Source: Anaerobacterium chartisolvens (GTDB lineage Bacteria; Bacillota; Clostridia; Acetivibrionales; DSM-27016). Taken from it: DNA of 64,000 nt. Shown here in pieces: positions 1 to 7,000 of this stretch. Within the stretch, counting starts at the first letter, position 1. Every line of letters begins with the position of its first letter. Location of the stretch: assembly GCF_003337415.1 (NCBI RefSeq), contig NZ_QPJT01000001.1:62001-126000 (forward strand), in the 5' to 3' direction. The notes under the pieces were generated by a model. The model was not told the DNA's origin. It was given only the letters and a program-made list of their open reading frames with translations, and ran no database searches. The translations under genes and the position numbers were made by a program.

Positions 1-8
1 GCTTTGTA

Positions 9-182
9 ATGGGAAGGAAAGATTTGAAAAACAGGAAGGATATTACGCTTACTCTGTCGAAAGAATCACATGATTTCTTGGCAGAGTATGCAAAGTCGAC
101 GGGTATACCAAAGACGCGCCTAGTGGATAAGGCGCTTGAAATAATGAAAGAAAAGATAGAAAAGGGCGAAAGAGTATTTTAA
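9..182 (+). CDS. Small ribbon-helix-helix (CopG/Arc-like) DNA-binding protein
   Basis: A 57-residue protein with a short basic N-terminus, a beta strand (residues 11-16, DITLTL) followed by two helices with the pattern SKESHDFLAEYAKSTG-PKTRLVDKALE. This is the layout of ribbon-helix-helix repressors, which dimerise and bind operators with the strand. The reading frame stays open up to the window edge, so the true start may lie a few codons upstream. It is followed 16 bases later by a gene with a strong ribosome binding site, so the three plus-strand genes at the left edge may form one unit. Target unknown. Confidence 0.7.
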   Translation: MGRKDLKNRKDITLTLSKESHDFLAEYAKSTGIPKTRLVDKALEIMKEKIEKGERVF

Positions 183-198
183 GGAGGTTAAGGAGATT

Positions 199-717
199 AT
201 GCAAAAGTTTGAGGTAGGTCAATTGTTTTGGCCCGGGAAAACAAGCTACCCTGAAGCACCTAAGTTTTCATTCGGGGCTTCAGGCGCAGCGTTGGAATTG
301 TACCTGCAGAAGCCGTCCAAAAAGGAAATTGAGTCTGTTAGGGCAGGCAAGTTTGAGCTGGGATTTTACGAAAAGCAGCCGTGTATCTTCATGCTATTCA
401 AATTTGCAGGAATGGGGTATATGGATGCTCCTTATAGCGTACACCTCTCCCCTGCCTTTGAGTTTCAGCCACTTAGTCCGGGACTTGGCTTTGCTCTAAC
501 AGTGTTTCTTGTGGACGCAGCAACAGGAGTGCTTGAGGTTATGCGCTACGTCGGGCTTTCGACTGACTTTTCGGCGCGGCTCCAAAAAGCAATAGAAAGA
601 CAAAGGGAAATGCTCTTTGACCGCGTGGAGTACGATGCCTGTATAGCGCATACGTACAGCAACTATCCAACCGAAGCCCTTGTGCAAAGGGCAGAGGCAT
701 GGTGCAGAATAAAATAA
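199..717 (+). CDS. Hypothetical protein (172 aa) of prophage left arm
   Basis: The start is set by AAGGAGG 11-17 bases upstream plus a second AGGAG nearer the ATG. The protein is soluble with no signal peptide or membrane segment. I do not recognise a family. The N-terminal two thirds are beta-rich with many aromatic residues (FWPGKTSYPEAPKFSFG, FYEKQPCIFMLFKF); the last third (from about residue 120) is helical and contains ARLQKAIERQREMLFDRVEYD. It follows the ribbon-helix-helix gene and precedes another short gene, on the strand opposite to the lysis genes, a usual position for genes expressed in the lysogen. Function unknown. Confidence 0.6.
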   Translation: MQKFEVGQLFWPGKTSYPEAPKFSFGASGAALELYLQKPSKKEIESVRAGKFELGFYEKQPCIFMLFKFAGMGYMDAPYSVHLSPAFEFQPLSPGLGFALTVFLVDAATGVLEVMRYVGLSTDFSARLQKAIERQREMLFDRVEYDACIAHTYSNYPTEALVQRAEAWCRIK

Positions 718-730
718 AAAATGTGAGGAT

Positions 731-919
731 ATGAATATGAATATGGATATGAGAGAATTTAGCCAAACTTGGGAAACTGAATATATCAAGTCCCGAGTAG
801 ACCGAGTTTCAGAATCGCTTAAGAACGGGAGGTATGAACAAGCTCTTGATTACCTCAGGATGATTCAGGACAAGTCGAAGGCCGCTGAAATCTTAATCAA
901 GAACTCATTGCGGCGCTAG
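731..919 (+). CDS. Hypothetical small protein (62 aa or slightly shorter)
   Basis: Helical, charged protein ending IKNSLRR with no recognisable family. Three in-frame ATGs lie within 15 bases (731, 737, 743); the GAGG at 725-728 suits the second ATG better than the first, so the real product is probably 60 residues. It starts 13 bases after the stop of the preceding gene and ends just before a strong hairpin terminator, so it is likely the last gene of a small plus-strand operon. Confidence 0.5.
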   Translation: MNMNMDMREFSQTWETEYIKSRVDRVSESLKNGRYEQALDYLRMIQDKSKAAEILIKNSLRR

Positions 920-932
920 AGCGGATAGTCCT

Positions 933-977
933 AAAAAAATAAGCCTGACCGCAAGAAAGCAGCAGGCTTATTTTTTT
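933..977. terminator. Bidirectional rho-independent terminator
   Basis: A perfect stem AATAAGCCTG (938-947) / CAGGCTTATT (963-972) with a 15-base loop, flanked by a run of A on the left and seven T on the right. It ends the plus-strand operon at 919 and, read in reverse, could stop minus-strand transcription coming from the methylase gene that ends at 1101. Confidence 0.85.
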
Positions 978-1100
978 ACATTAAATGTTACGGTTCAGCA
1001 CTAGATAAATGTCACTTAAAAATTTCAATACATTATAGTATGTTGTGGTTCGGTGAGTTATATACTGTATTTTACATTAATTTCTACAAAGTGTCAATTG

Positions 1101-1853
1101 TTAGTAATTGCTTATCAGTAACTCCTTGTATACCTTATTGCTTTCGTACCGGCTAACAAGGTTGTTGCTTCTCTGTATTTCCTCTATTCCGAAATCCCGA
1201 TACAGCTCTCTTATGTATTCACAGTCATTATAAGATAGTAGGAACTTGCCCTTTACATTCTTAAGTACCGCATTTAGCCGCATATGGTCCTCTTTCGCGA
1301 ACTGTACCTGATAATATTTCTCTGTGCCATAATAAGGTGGGTCAAGGTACAGGAGCGCGTCCGGCTTATCGTATACTTTAATCAGGTTTTCAAAGCTTTT
1401 GTTTTCAATAATTACGCCGGACAGTCTCTCTTCGATCCTCTCCAGATACTCTGACATGACGCGTATGTTTTTCTTTACGCAGCCGAACTGTCTCTGATTG
1501 CTGCCATAGCTGCTTTTAATTAGCATGAAGAATCGGGCAGCTCTCTGTATGTCCGTCATGCCTCTTATTTTGTATTGCGCTTTAAAGTCCTCAAACAGTT
1601 CCCGGGAATTTAGCGTTCCTGAAAGTTCACGCTGCAGCTCGGGCCTGTGAAATTTGACACACCGGAACAGGTTAACAAGGTCACTGTTGTAGTCGTTGTA
1701 GACCTCCATCTCTGCATGGCGGTCCTTGTAGAAAAGTACCCAAGCAGCTCCACCGAATACTTCTATATATCGGCCTATGCTGTCCGGGAATCTGCTTACT
1801 ATTTGTTTCTTAAGATAATTCTTACCGCCTATCCAACTAATAAAACTATTCAT
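1101..1853 (-). CDS. D12-class N6-adenine DNA methyltransferase (Dam-like)
   Basis: Transfers a methyl group from S-adenosylmethionine to adenine N6 in DNA. Residue numbers run from the chosen start. The N-terminal SWIGGKNYL segment and EVFGGAAWV (about residues 31-39) form the SAM-binding part (motifs X and I), and LYLDPPYYG (about 169-177) is the catalytic DPPY motif IV. About 250 residues, normal for the family. An ATG nine bases upstream (1862) is possible, but AAAGGAG abuts it, so the ATG at 1853 with a nine-base spacer is preferred. It is the last minus-strand gene of the prophage, beyond the lysis cassette, the place of lysogenic or anti-restriction genes. No cognate restriction enzyme is adjacent, so it is probably a solitary protective or regulatory methylase. 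Confidence 0.9.
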   Translation of the reverse strand: MNSFISWIGGKNYLKKQIVSRFPDSIGRYIEVFGGAAWVLFYKDRHAEMEVYNDYNSDLVNLFRCVKFHRPELQRELSGTLNSRELFEDFKAQYKIRGMTDIQRAARFFMLIKSSYGSNQRQFGCVKKNIRVMSEYLERIEERLSGVIIENKSFENLIKVYDKPDALLYLDPPYYGTEKYYQVQFAKEDHMRLNAVLKNVKGKFLLSYNDCEYIRELYRDFGIEEIQRSNNLVSRYESNKVYKELLISNY

Positions 1854-1865
1854 TATCTGCATCTC

Positions 1866-1955
1866 CTTTGATTGTGTGTTTTGAATGTAACTGTGTAGCG
1901 CGCGGTAATGCTAAAAATTTCGACGAATGAGCCGGGGCTATGCTCCAATTTGCTT
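1866..1955 (-). pseudogene. Possible decayed relative of the small lysis-region protein at 4330-4464
   Basis: Read on the minus strand, this stretch shares several short blocks in order with the 44-residue gene at 4330-4464: CAAATTGGAG, ATTACCG-GCG-TA and ACACAA-CAAA followed by GGAG. The frame encoding ANW...LALPRA stays open to the methylase start, but an in-frame TAA precedes it and there is no plausible start codon. As with its relative, the end carries the ribosome binding site of the next gene. Best read as a remnant left by a duplication; an alignment would be needed to be sure. Confidence 0.3.
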
Positions 1956-2042
1956 CAGGGTTCCTTTTTTAAATACAGCCCTTCCAAACCGACAATATCT
2001 TTGCAGGCCATATCAAATACTTAAGTGTAAATACCCGTGAGT

Positions 2043-2076
2043 AAAAAAACAAAGGCTGGATGTGATATCCAACCTT
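2043..2076 (-). terminator. Rho-independent terminator, minus strand
   Basis: On the minus strand AAGGTTGGAT-ATC-ACATCCAGCCTT forms a hairpin (arms 2067-2076 and 2052-2061) followed by TTGTTTTTTT. It is the second of two terminators in tandem after the small gene at 2248-2397, separating late lysis transcription from the methylase. No gene is supported in 1956-2042. Confidence 0.65.
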
Positions 2077-2115
2077 ATGCACATTGCGCCTTTTAACTTT
2101 AATTCTCCTCTCTAA

Positions 2116-2158
2116 AATTAAAAAAGAGAGGGGCCGGTGGCTATCCGGCAAGCTCTCT
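2116..2158 (-). terminator. Rho-independent terminator, minus strand
   Basis: Minus-strand hairpin AGAGAG-CTTGCCGG ... CCGGCCCC-TCTCT with the core CCGG/CCGG pairing and outer AGAGAG/CTCTCT, followed by TTTTTTAA. It lies 90 bases downstream of the small gene 2248-2397 and is probably the end of the late lysis transcript. Confidence 0.7.
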
Positions 2159-2247
2159 AAAATTTACATAATAAAAGCAGGAATAATCCTGCTGCATGTC
2201 AAGTGCATTTTGAGGTTCCCTTCTAAAAGCGTAGAAGCTTTAAAGGA

Positions 2248-2397
2248 CTACTCTTCCATCTCTTCTATGATTAGTATAACCTTTCGGCCAGCATACCTCT
2301 CCAATGTGCCTATAACATCTACATTTGCTATGGTAGATGTCAAAATGTCCTCTTCTGCTTTAAAATTTAAAATTCCGCTTAATTCAACCTTATTCAT
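2248..2397 (-). CDS. Small conserved-looking phage protein (49 aa)
   Basis: An ATG at 2397 preceded by a clear AGGAGG (12 bases upstream) opens a 49-codon frame ending in TAG. The product starts MNKVELSGILNF and continues with alternating strands and a C-terminal segment RYAGRKVILIIEEMEE, suggesting a compact beta-sandwich-like or swapped-strand protein. I do not recognise the family. It sits downstream of the holin region and before two terminators, so it is the last late gene of the lysis operon. An overlapping plus-strand frame of 118 codons lacks a ribosome binding site and is judged spurious. Confidence 0.65.
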   Translation of the reverse strand: MNKVELSGILNFKAEEDILTSTIANVDVIGTLERYAGRKVILIIEEMEE

Positions 2398-2443
2398 TGT
2401 TTTTATATCCTCCTATTTTTTATTTATTTTACTGATGTAAGCT

Positions 2444-2629
2444 TTATACAATCCATTTTACTTTTTCAAGGTACTTTCTGTGGCATCGTTGAAAGCGTCT
2501 GCAGTTGACGCAACTGAGGTAGTTTTCGCTGTTGACATTCCTGCATAAAATAATCCGCTTATTGATTATAATTTTAATCTTTATACGTTTTATTTTTCGC
2601 TTCAACTTCCTTTTTATTTTTTTAATCAT
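2444..2629 (-). CDS. Lysine/arginine-rich small protein with cysteine motif (61 aa)
   Basis: The ATG overlaps the holin stop codon as ATGA (2626-2629), which allows translational coupling. The first 30 residues are almost only Lys, Arg and Ile; the second half holds three cysteines in CVNCRRFQRC plus one in CRNVN. I know no family for it. The base composition of the first half is extreme (nearly all A and T), so chance is not excluded. If real, a highly basic tail next to a holin could act at the membrane or bind nucleic acid; neither is shown by the sequence. Confidence 0.4.
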   Translation of the reverse strand: MIKKIKRKLKRKIKRIKIKIIINKRIILCRNVNSENYLSCVNCRRFQRCHRKYLEKVKWIV

Positions 2630-3054
2630 CTATTTTTAAGCTCCAACACCTTTGCTTCAATGGTTTTTGCAAGATAGTCCGAGAAGCTTCCAAAGTTCTT
2701 ATCTATAAGGGACTTGCACTCAGGCGTTAAGGCTGCCATTATTTCGGTGTATGCCCTCTCCGACAGTGCGGTAAGCTCCGACTTATCAACCTTACCGTCC
2801 TTCACGGCCTCCCTCAGCTCTTTTGCTGCTGTCTGCTCTATCTGTGCTACTGTTTTTGCTGTGAGGGTTTCAACATCGTCTATTGCATCCAGTAGCAGTA
2901 TCCTTTGCTCTGCGTTTTCGAGCTGTTGTACCTCCGCTTTTGCTTTCTGTGTCAGCCTGTTTACCGCTGCCGCCACATAGGCAAACAGCAGAGACAGCAA
3001 GGCCAGTGCTATATTAACCATTGTTTGAGTTAAGATTTCCTGAATTCCTTCCAT
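2626..3054 (-). CDS. Phage holin, LL-H type
   Basis: 142 residues: an N-terminal membrane segment at about residues 9-32 (MVNIALALLSLLFAYVAAAV) followed by a long charged helical region (about 33-100) and a C-terminal amphipathic part. This single-span layout with a long cytoplasmic coil is typical of the LL-H-type holins of Firmicute phages. It would oligomerise in the cytoplasmic membrane at a set time and release the endolysin. It lies 12 bases downstream of the endolysin gene, as expected in a lysis cassette. GGAGG precedes its ATG. Confidence 0.8.
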   Translation of the reverse strand: MEGIQEILTQTMVNIALALLSLLFAYVAAAVNRLTQKAKAEVQQLENAEQRILLLDAIDDVETLTAKTVAQIEQTAAKELREAVKDGKVDKSELTALSERAYTEIMAALTPECKSLIDKNFGSFSDYLAKTIEAKVLELKNR

Positions 3055-3066
3055 ATTATCGCCCTC

Positions 3067-4323
3067 CTAATCAACCATTTTCCCAAGTATCCCTATAACC
3101 TCTCCCACTGTAATGGGCTGATCCATTTTGTCCGTCCAGTAGCCGGGAGTTTGGATAATTCCCTTTGCAACAAGCTTTTCAAGGCCCTCCCTCTGCCATA
3201 CGGGGATGTTGCTGTTTTCAGATGTTCCGGGTGTGACGGGCTCATTTGACATGGCATTTAAAATATTCATTATACCCCCTCCGTAGCCCCTTCCGGGGTA
3301 TGCCCAGCCTACCCCGTTGGGATTATCCTCATACCCCAGCCACTCAACATACCTTGCGGAGCCTCTTTTTACCAGACCGAATCTGGGATCTACAAGCTCC
3401 TGCTTTAAAGCCTCCGTGCTTGCATATGCCTTAAGGTGCTGTATCTGTGCCCTTACTCCTATCCTTGGGCTGTCAAAGCTTGCAGCCTGCCCCTGCCTGT
3501 TCCCGTTTAAGGCTCCTATGCCGGCATAGTTATTCTGTTCCGGCAGCACGATGCCCCCGTACTTGAAGTATCCCGTTTCCTTAAGGCTCTGTGCCCACGC
3601 CACATCAGCCCTTACGCCCTCAATTTCCGCCTCCTCGGCAAAAAGGCCCGCCAGCTCTTCTAATGGGCAGTTGGGGAGCTTGGGGCTGCCGTTGCCTTTT
3701 ACGGCATATGATATCATTTGCGAGGTGTGCAATTGGGAGGCTCCCATTATAGGGGTGAGATTCTTTTGTTCTCCTCCGTCCTTCCAGCTTATGCCTAAAA
3801 AAGCTGCTGCTCCCTTTGCTATGCCCAGCGCAGCCTTGTCTAAAAAGGCCTCATTCCTTAGAAGTGCCTCTTCGTTGGGATTGTTTATAAAGCATACCTC
3901 AACGAGTGCAGCGGGCATTTTTGTTTCCCGGAGTACCGCAAAGTTAGCAAACTTCACTCCTCTGTCGGTCAGTCCTATGCTCTTAACAAGGCTCTGCTGC
4001 ATAGCTTTTGCAAGCTTCTCACCCTCCCCGCCTGCAGCAAGCGCGTATGTCTCAGTGCCGGTAGAGGCGGAGCTGCCGGAGCTATTTATGTGGATGCTCA
4101 AAAAATATTTTGCGGCTGCGCTGTTGGCTATAACTGCTCTGTCTGACAGCCCGACAAATACGTCTGTGGTACGGGTATGAGCTATGCTTATACCCTGCTG
4201 CTTAAGTAATGCGCCTGCCTTATTGGCAAGCTTTAATGTTATATCCTTTTCCTTTAAACTTGTCGGGCCTACCGCTCCGGGATCACTCCCGCCGTGGCCT
4301 GCGTCAATCATTATGTCTAACAT
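3067..4323 (-). CDS. Endolysin: N-acetylmuramoyl-L-alanine amidase with glucosaminidase-like domain
   Basis: 418 residues in three parts. Residues 1-180 are an Amidase_3 zinc amidase: MIDAGHGGSDPGA holds the first zinc His and the neighbouring motif, FLSIHINSS the second His and ALVEVCFINN the catalytic Glu. Residues about 200-345 resemble the endo-beta-N-acetylglucosaminidase fold (EIEGVRADVAWAQSLKETGYF, NNYAGIGA). The last 45 residues (WQREGLEKLVAKGIIQTPGYW) look like one SLH-type wall-binding unit. It therefore may cut both the amide and the glycan bond of peptidoglycan. No signal peptide, so release depends on the holin next door. The ribosome binding site lies inside the end of the upstream small gene. 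Confidence 0.92.
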   Translation of the reverse strand: MLDIMIDAGHGGSDPGAVGPTSLKEKDITLKLANKAGALLKQQGISIAHTRTTDVFVGLSDRAVIANSAAAKYFLSIHINSSGSSASTGTETYALAAGGEGEKLAKAMQQSLVKSIGLTDRGVKFANFAVLRETKMPAALVEVCFINNPNEEALLRNEAFLDKAALGIAKGAAAFLGISWKDGGEQKNLTPIMGASQLHTSQMISYAVKGNGSPKLPNCPLEELAGLFAEEAEIEGVRADVAWAQSLKETGYFKYGGIVLPEQNNYAGIGALNGNRQGQAASFDSPRIGVRAQIQHLKAYASTEALKQELVDPRFGLVKRGSARYVEWLGYEDNPNGVGWAYPGRGYGGGIMNILNAMSNEPVTPGTSENSNIPVWQREGLEKLVAKGIIQTPGYWTDKMDQPITVGEVIGILGKMVD

Positions 4324-4329
4324 GTACTT

Positions 4330-4464
4330 TTATCCTCCTTTTTTTGGTTGTGTATGATCCCCTTTAACGCACGGTAATAGTCCATGCAAAAAATGCTCCG
4401 CAAAGTCATTAAGACCATGGAGCGCAACCCTCCAATTAGCCTTAAGATGCTCAAGATAGTTCAT
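4330..4464 (-). CDS. Small lysis-region protein (44 aa)
   Basis: The ATG at 4464 follows AGGAGG by eight bases and starts one base after the XhlA-like gene stops. The 44 codons end with AAAAAAGGAGGATAA, which also serves as ribosome binding site of the endolysin at 4323, so translation of the two is probably linked. The product is mostly one amphipathic helix rich in His and Leu (LNDFAEHFLHGLLP) with a basic tail. Family not recognised. A similar but broken copy lies at 1866-1955. Confidence 0.65.
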   Translation of the reverse strand: MNYLEHLKANWRVALHGLNDFAEHFLHGLLPCVKGDHTQPKKGG

Positions 4465-4465
4465 A

Positions 4466-4738
4466 TTAAATTCCTCCTAACATTTTACCGGTAATCTCAG
4501 GGCCTAACACAATGGCCCCAACCACAATTACCATTACCAGTACGCAAAAAATAAGAACCTTATCAAAAAAGTCCTTTTTCTTCGTGTCCTCTGCCATTTT
4601 CGTCAATAATACCAGTGCCTGTTCAATTGTTTTTATCCTGCCTGCATGGTCGTTTAATCTCCTTTCCGCAGTTTCCATCTTGTCATCTGCCGATTTGTGC
4701 TTTTCTGTACAAACCTCTTTGCTTACATATTCGCTCAT
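4466..4738 (-). CDS. XhlA-like (haemolysin XhlA family) membrane protein
   Basis: About 90 residues: a charged coiled-coil N-terminus (residues 5-60, heptad-like NDHAGRIKTIEQALVLLTK) followed by one membrane segment near the C-terminus (VLIFCVLVMVIVVGAIVLG). This is the layout of XhlA from PBSX-type prophages, which helps holin and amidase in host lysis. The ATG at 4738 is chosen because AGGAAGTGAGGGAG lies just before it; a GTG nine bases upstream is too close to that site. It opens the lysis cassette: XhlA-like, small protein, endolysin, holin. Confidence 0.75.
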   Translation of the reverse strand: MSEYVSKEVCTEKHKSADDKMETAERRLNDHAGRIKTIEQALVLLTKMAEDTKKKDFFDKVLIFCVLVMVIVVGAIVLGPEITGKMLGGI

Positions 4739-4762
4739 CTCCCTCACTTCCTTTCATATAAT

Positions 4763-4800
4763 AAAGAGAGCTGCCAAAAATCAGAAAGGCAGCTCTCTTT
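4763..4800. terminator. Rho-independent terminator after the radical SAM operon
   Basis: A perfect 13-base-pair stem, AAAGAGAGCTGCC (4763-4775) with GGCAGCTCTCTTT (4788-4800), and a 12-base loop. It lies between the radical SAM gene stop (4810) and the lysis cassette, so it separates the cysteine-rich operon from lysis genes. The U-tract is short, so some read-through into lysis genes is likely. Confidence 0.75.
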
Positions 4801-4809
4801 ATGCCTGTT

Positions 4810-6102
4810 TTAGCTTTGTAAATTCATCTTTCCCGCAATATCCATGGCCCATTGCTCCGGTACGTGATTTTTAAACTGTTTATCCATGTCCAGTTGTTTA
4901 TATAATTTATTCCAGTAATATATGTTTGCAAGCACCCGCGCCTGATGCATAACGCATATGTAGGTTACTCTCTTATTCGGGGTACCGGCCTCTTCGTAGT
5001 TGTACGCACTGCACCACGCACACCCGGAAGCAATGGGGCAAGCAAAGCATTGTTGCGTTGACTGGCTTTTGCGGGTTATGCATTTAAGGCAATTTATATC
5101 CTCTTTATGCTTGGCGGTTGTGGCTATGCCTGTATGTATATCTCCAATAACTATAGGCTTGAGCCCAGCCCGTAAGGACAATGGAGTATATCTTAAGCAG
5201 GGATACACCAAGCCCTCATTATCTATAGCCAGCATTTTCCCGGTACCTCCGCACCAGTTTTGGTTATCCTCCTCCGGCATTGGGTGCCCGATAAGTTCAT
5301 CAAACAGGCTATTGGTATACCTCTCATACCTGTTATCCTGAAGGAGATAATCGGCCAGCTTTTTCATTTCCTTGTACAGGGTTCTTGCGTGTTCCACGGT
5401 CCAGCCTTTTTCATAAACGCAATTGCTCAGAATGTCTTGAAGCCCCATTTCGTATAAGTGAGTGCAGGCTTCAGACAAATGCATGACATTATCCGGTGCG
5501 ATAGTAAGCTTTGTGGTTCGGTGTCCGCTTTGCTTAAGGTACAGTTTAAAGGCACTTTCCACCACGTCATAACTGCCGGAGCCATTAGGAAATACCCGGC
5601 AGCTATCATGGAGCTGCTTGTTGCCGTCTATACTTATGGATATGCTCAGGCGTTCTTTGTACTTCTCTACAAAACGTTGCACCCGTGATGTTTCGTAATT
5701 TACACCATTGGTGGATATGGATATCATGTGGTGCAGTGCCCATCTATGACGCTCCTGTAAAGCCTTATGTCTAAAATATTCTATGGTGCTGTCAATCAGG
5801 TCTGTTTCAAGAAGTGGCTCTCCCCCAATAAACTCCAATATGATTGCTGAATTGGGATTGCTGCCTATGTATTCATGTTTCCTGTCCTCTTCAAAAAGGA
5901 AATCTACTGCTCTTTTTGCTGTTTCAAGTGACATCCTGTGTTGCGTGTCCTTGTTCCCTTCATAGCAGTATTTGCACCGAAGCGAACAATCCCATGTAAC
6001 AATAAATGTCACGTTTTCAACTGCGCTTATATTTGTGCATTGCAGTTCAGGGTACATGAGAGGGTAAATATCTTGGAAACCTTGTATTTTACTGCGTACC
6101 AT
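4810..6102 (-). CDS. Radical SAM/SPASM peptide maturase of the cysteine-rich operon
   Basis: 430 residues. The radical SAM iron-sulfur motif CSLRCKYCY is at residues 39-47 (Cys39, Cys43, Cys46), followed by the GGEP-type SAM motif (IGGEPLL). The C-terminal third is a SPASM domain: CGGTGKMLAIDNEGLVYPC at about 281-300, then CLKCITR, CFACPIASGCAWC and a late Cys (YICVMH), enough for two auxiliary 4Fe-4S clusters. Such enzymes install thioether, carbon-carbon or epimer changes in ribosomal peptides. The obvious substrate is the cysteine-repeat protein three genes upstream. It resembles the maturases named for CXXX-repeat peptides; the exact subfamily is not proven. Its ATG follows AGGAG by six bases and overlaps the previous gene by 14 bases, so expression is coupled. 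Confidence 0.88.
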   Translation of the reverse strand: MVRSKIQGFQDIYPLMYPELQCTNISAVENVTFIVTWDCSLRCKYCYEGNKDTQHRMSLETAKRAVDFLFEEDRKHEYIGSNPNSAIILEFIGGEPLLETDLIDSTIEYFRHKALQERHRWALHHMISISTNGVNYETSRVQRFVEKYKERLSISISIDGNKQLHDSCRVFPNGSGSYDVVESAFKLYLKQSGHRTTKLTIAPDNVMHLSEACTHLYEMGLQDILSNCVYEKGWTVEHARTLYKEMKKLADYLLQDNRYERYTNSLFDELIGHPMPEEDNQNWCGGTGKMLAIDNEGLVYPCLRYTPLSLRAGLKPIVIGDIHTGIATTAKHKEDINCLKCITRKSQSTQQCFACPIASGCAWCSAYNYEEAGTPNKRVTYICVMHQARVLANIYYWNKLYKQLDMDKQFKNHVPEQWAMDIAGKMNLQS

Positions 6103-6427
6103 CGTTTTTCTCCTTGCAAATATTTTTATTGCATTTAGCAGCAGGGCTGAATATCAGACACCCTCCGCTGTAATCAACTGTCATTTCCGTTATAATGCTT
6201 CTGTATTCTTCTGGCGTATATTCCTCCCGCAGCTCCTGCATAGCCAATTGAAATTCAGTAATTTTCTCCTGATGTTTTTCTATCAGATTGGCATAATAGG
6301 CATTGCTTAATTTTTGCTCTTCTCCAAGTACTACGGATTTTATAAGGCTTCTATATCCAAGTGCTTCATAGTCCAGCCGCTGGATATAATTTATAACTTC
6401 TCCGGGTATAGGTACTATTCTTTTCAT
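6089..6427 (-). CDS. Unknown helical protein of the radical SAM operon (112 aa)
   Basis: Starts at an ATGA overlap with the upstream gene and runs 14 bases into the radical SAM gene, so the three are translationally linked. The protein is helical (LIEKHQEKITEFQLAMQELREEY at about residues 47-69), ending with a cysteine-containing tail (GGCLIFSPAAKCNKNIC). Size and helical character recall the short accessory protein found beside CXXX-repeat peptide maturases, but this is only a resemblance. It could be a peptide-recognition or carrier factor, or itself a second substrate because of its three C-terminal cysteines. Confidence 0.7.
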   Translation of the reverse strand: MKRIVPIPGEVINYIQRLDYEALGYRSLIKSVVLGEEQKLSNAYYANLIEKHQEKITEFQLAMQELREEYTPEEYRSIITEMTVDYSGGCLIFSPAAKCNKNICKEKNDGTQ

Positions 6428-6981
6428 ACCTCCGCCCCCAATTCAGCGTCGATTTGACTCCGTAAGGGTATTAGCCTCTTAAGCTCTGTCGAGAGCCTTT
6501 TTATTTCACTCATGCATTCATCCGTCATGAGGGACAAATACATTCTTAGCAACACCCTGTTATAGTCGATTTCGTAATATATATTGTTAATTGGCCCATC
6601 TGCTGTACACTTTTCGAGCATGTTAATAGCTTCATTGATTGGGGTTTTGTCCTCCTCAAGGGAGTACTCGAAGAAGCTTACTATAAATGTTGTGTTAACA
6701 GGATATAAATTGTCATGGACCTTGTTTGCTATCTCTGAAAAAGTATCAAGTGCTGTCTGTTTCGTGATTGCATTGACTTTAACTTTATTCCTGAGATAGT
6801 CCTTTACGGGCAGCAGTATCAACTCAGGGGCATATTTTAGCATATCGCCCTTATAATTGGTGCCCTCTAAAAAGGTTTTGCACTCAAGGATCTTTTCCTT
6901 GGATATGCTGCTGCTGTTGTCTAGCTCTGTTGCCACATCCGCCGTAAGTAAAATAAATTCAATGTCTTTTATACTTGCCAT
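6424..6981 (-). CDS. Unknown protein of the radical SAM operon (185 aa)
   Basis: Begins 20 bases after the cysteine-rich gene with a strong AAGGAGG and ends in an ATGA overlap. All-helical, acidic, soluble; no motif I know. Segments LILLPVKDYLRNKVKVNA and TTFIVSFFEYSLEEDK look like core helices. The C-terminus (IKRLSTELKRLIPLRSQIDAEL) is probably a coiled coil. Its place between substrate and maturase suggests a job in substrate presentation, immunity or assembly of the modified protein on the virion; none of these is shown by sequence. Confidence 0.65.
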   Translation of the reverse strand: MASIKDIEFILLTADVATELDNSSSISKEKILECKTFLEGTNYKGDMLKYAPELILLPVKDYLRNKVKVNAITKQTALDTFSEIANKVHDNLYPVNTTFIVSFFEYSLEEDKTPINEAINMLEKCTADGPINNIYYEIDYNRVLLRMYLSLMTDECMSEIKRLSTELKRLIPLRSQIDAELGAEV

Positions 6982-7000
6982 AATTTTTTATCCTCCTTCT

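Noticed and set aside
1011-1090. Possible attachment site or promoter in the A/T-rich gap before the methylase end
   Set aside because: No match to the junction at 46640-46690 and no permease remainder nearby, so the left prophage end is not here.
1969-2151. 60-codon minus frame between the lysis region and the methylase
   Set aside because: Covers two terminator hairpins, lacks a ribosome binding site and has no recognisable sequence pattern.
2084-2440. 118-codon plus-strand frame opposite the small gene at 2248-2397
   Set aside because: No ribosome binding site, and it is antisense to a frame with a strong AGGAGG start and two terminators oriented the other way.
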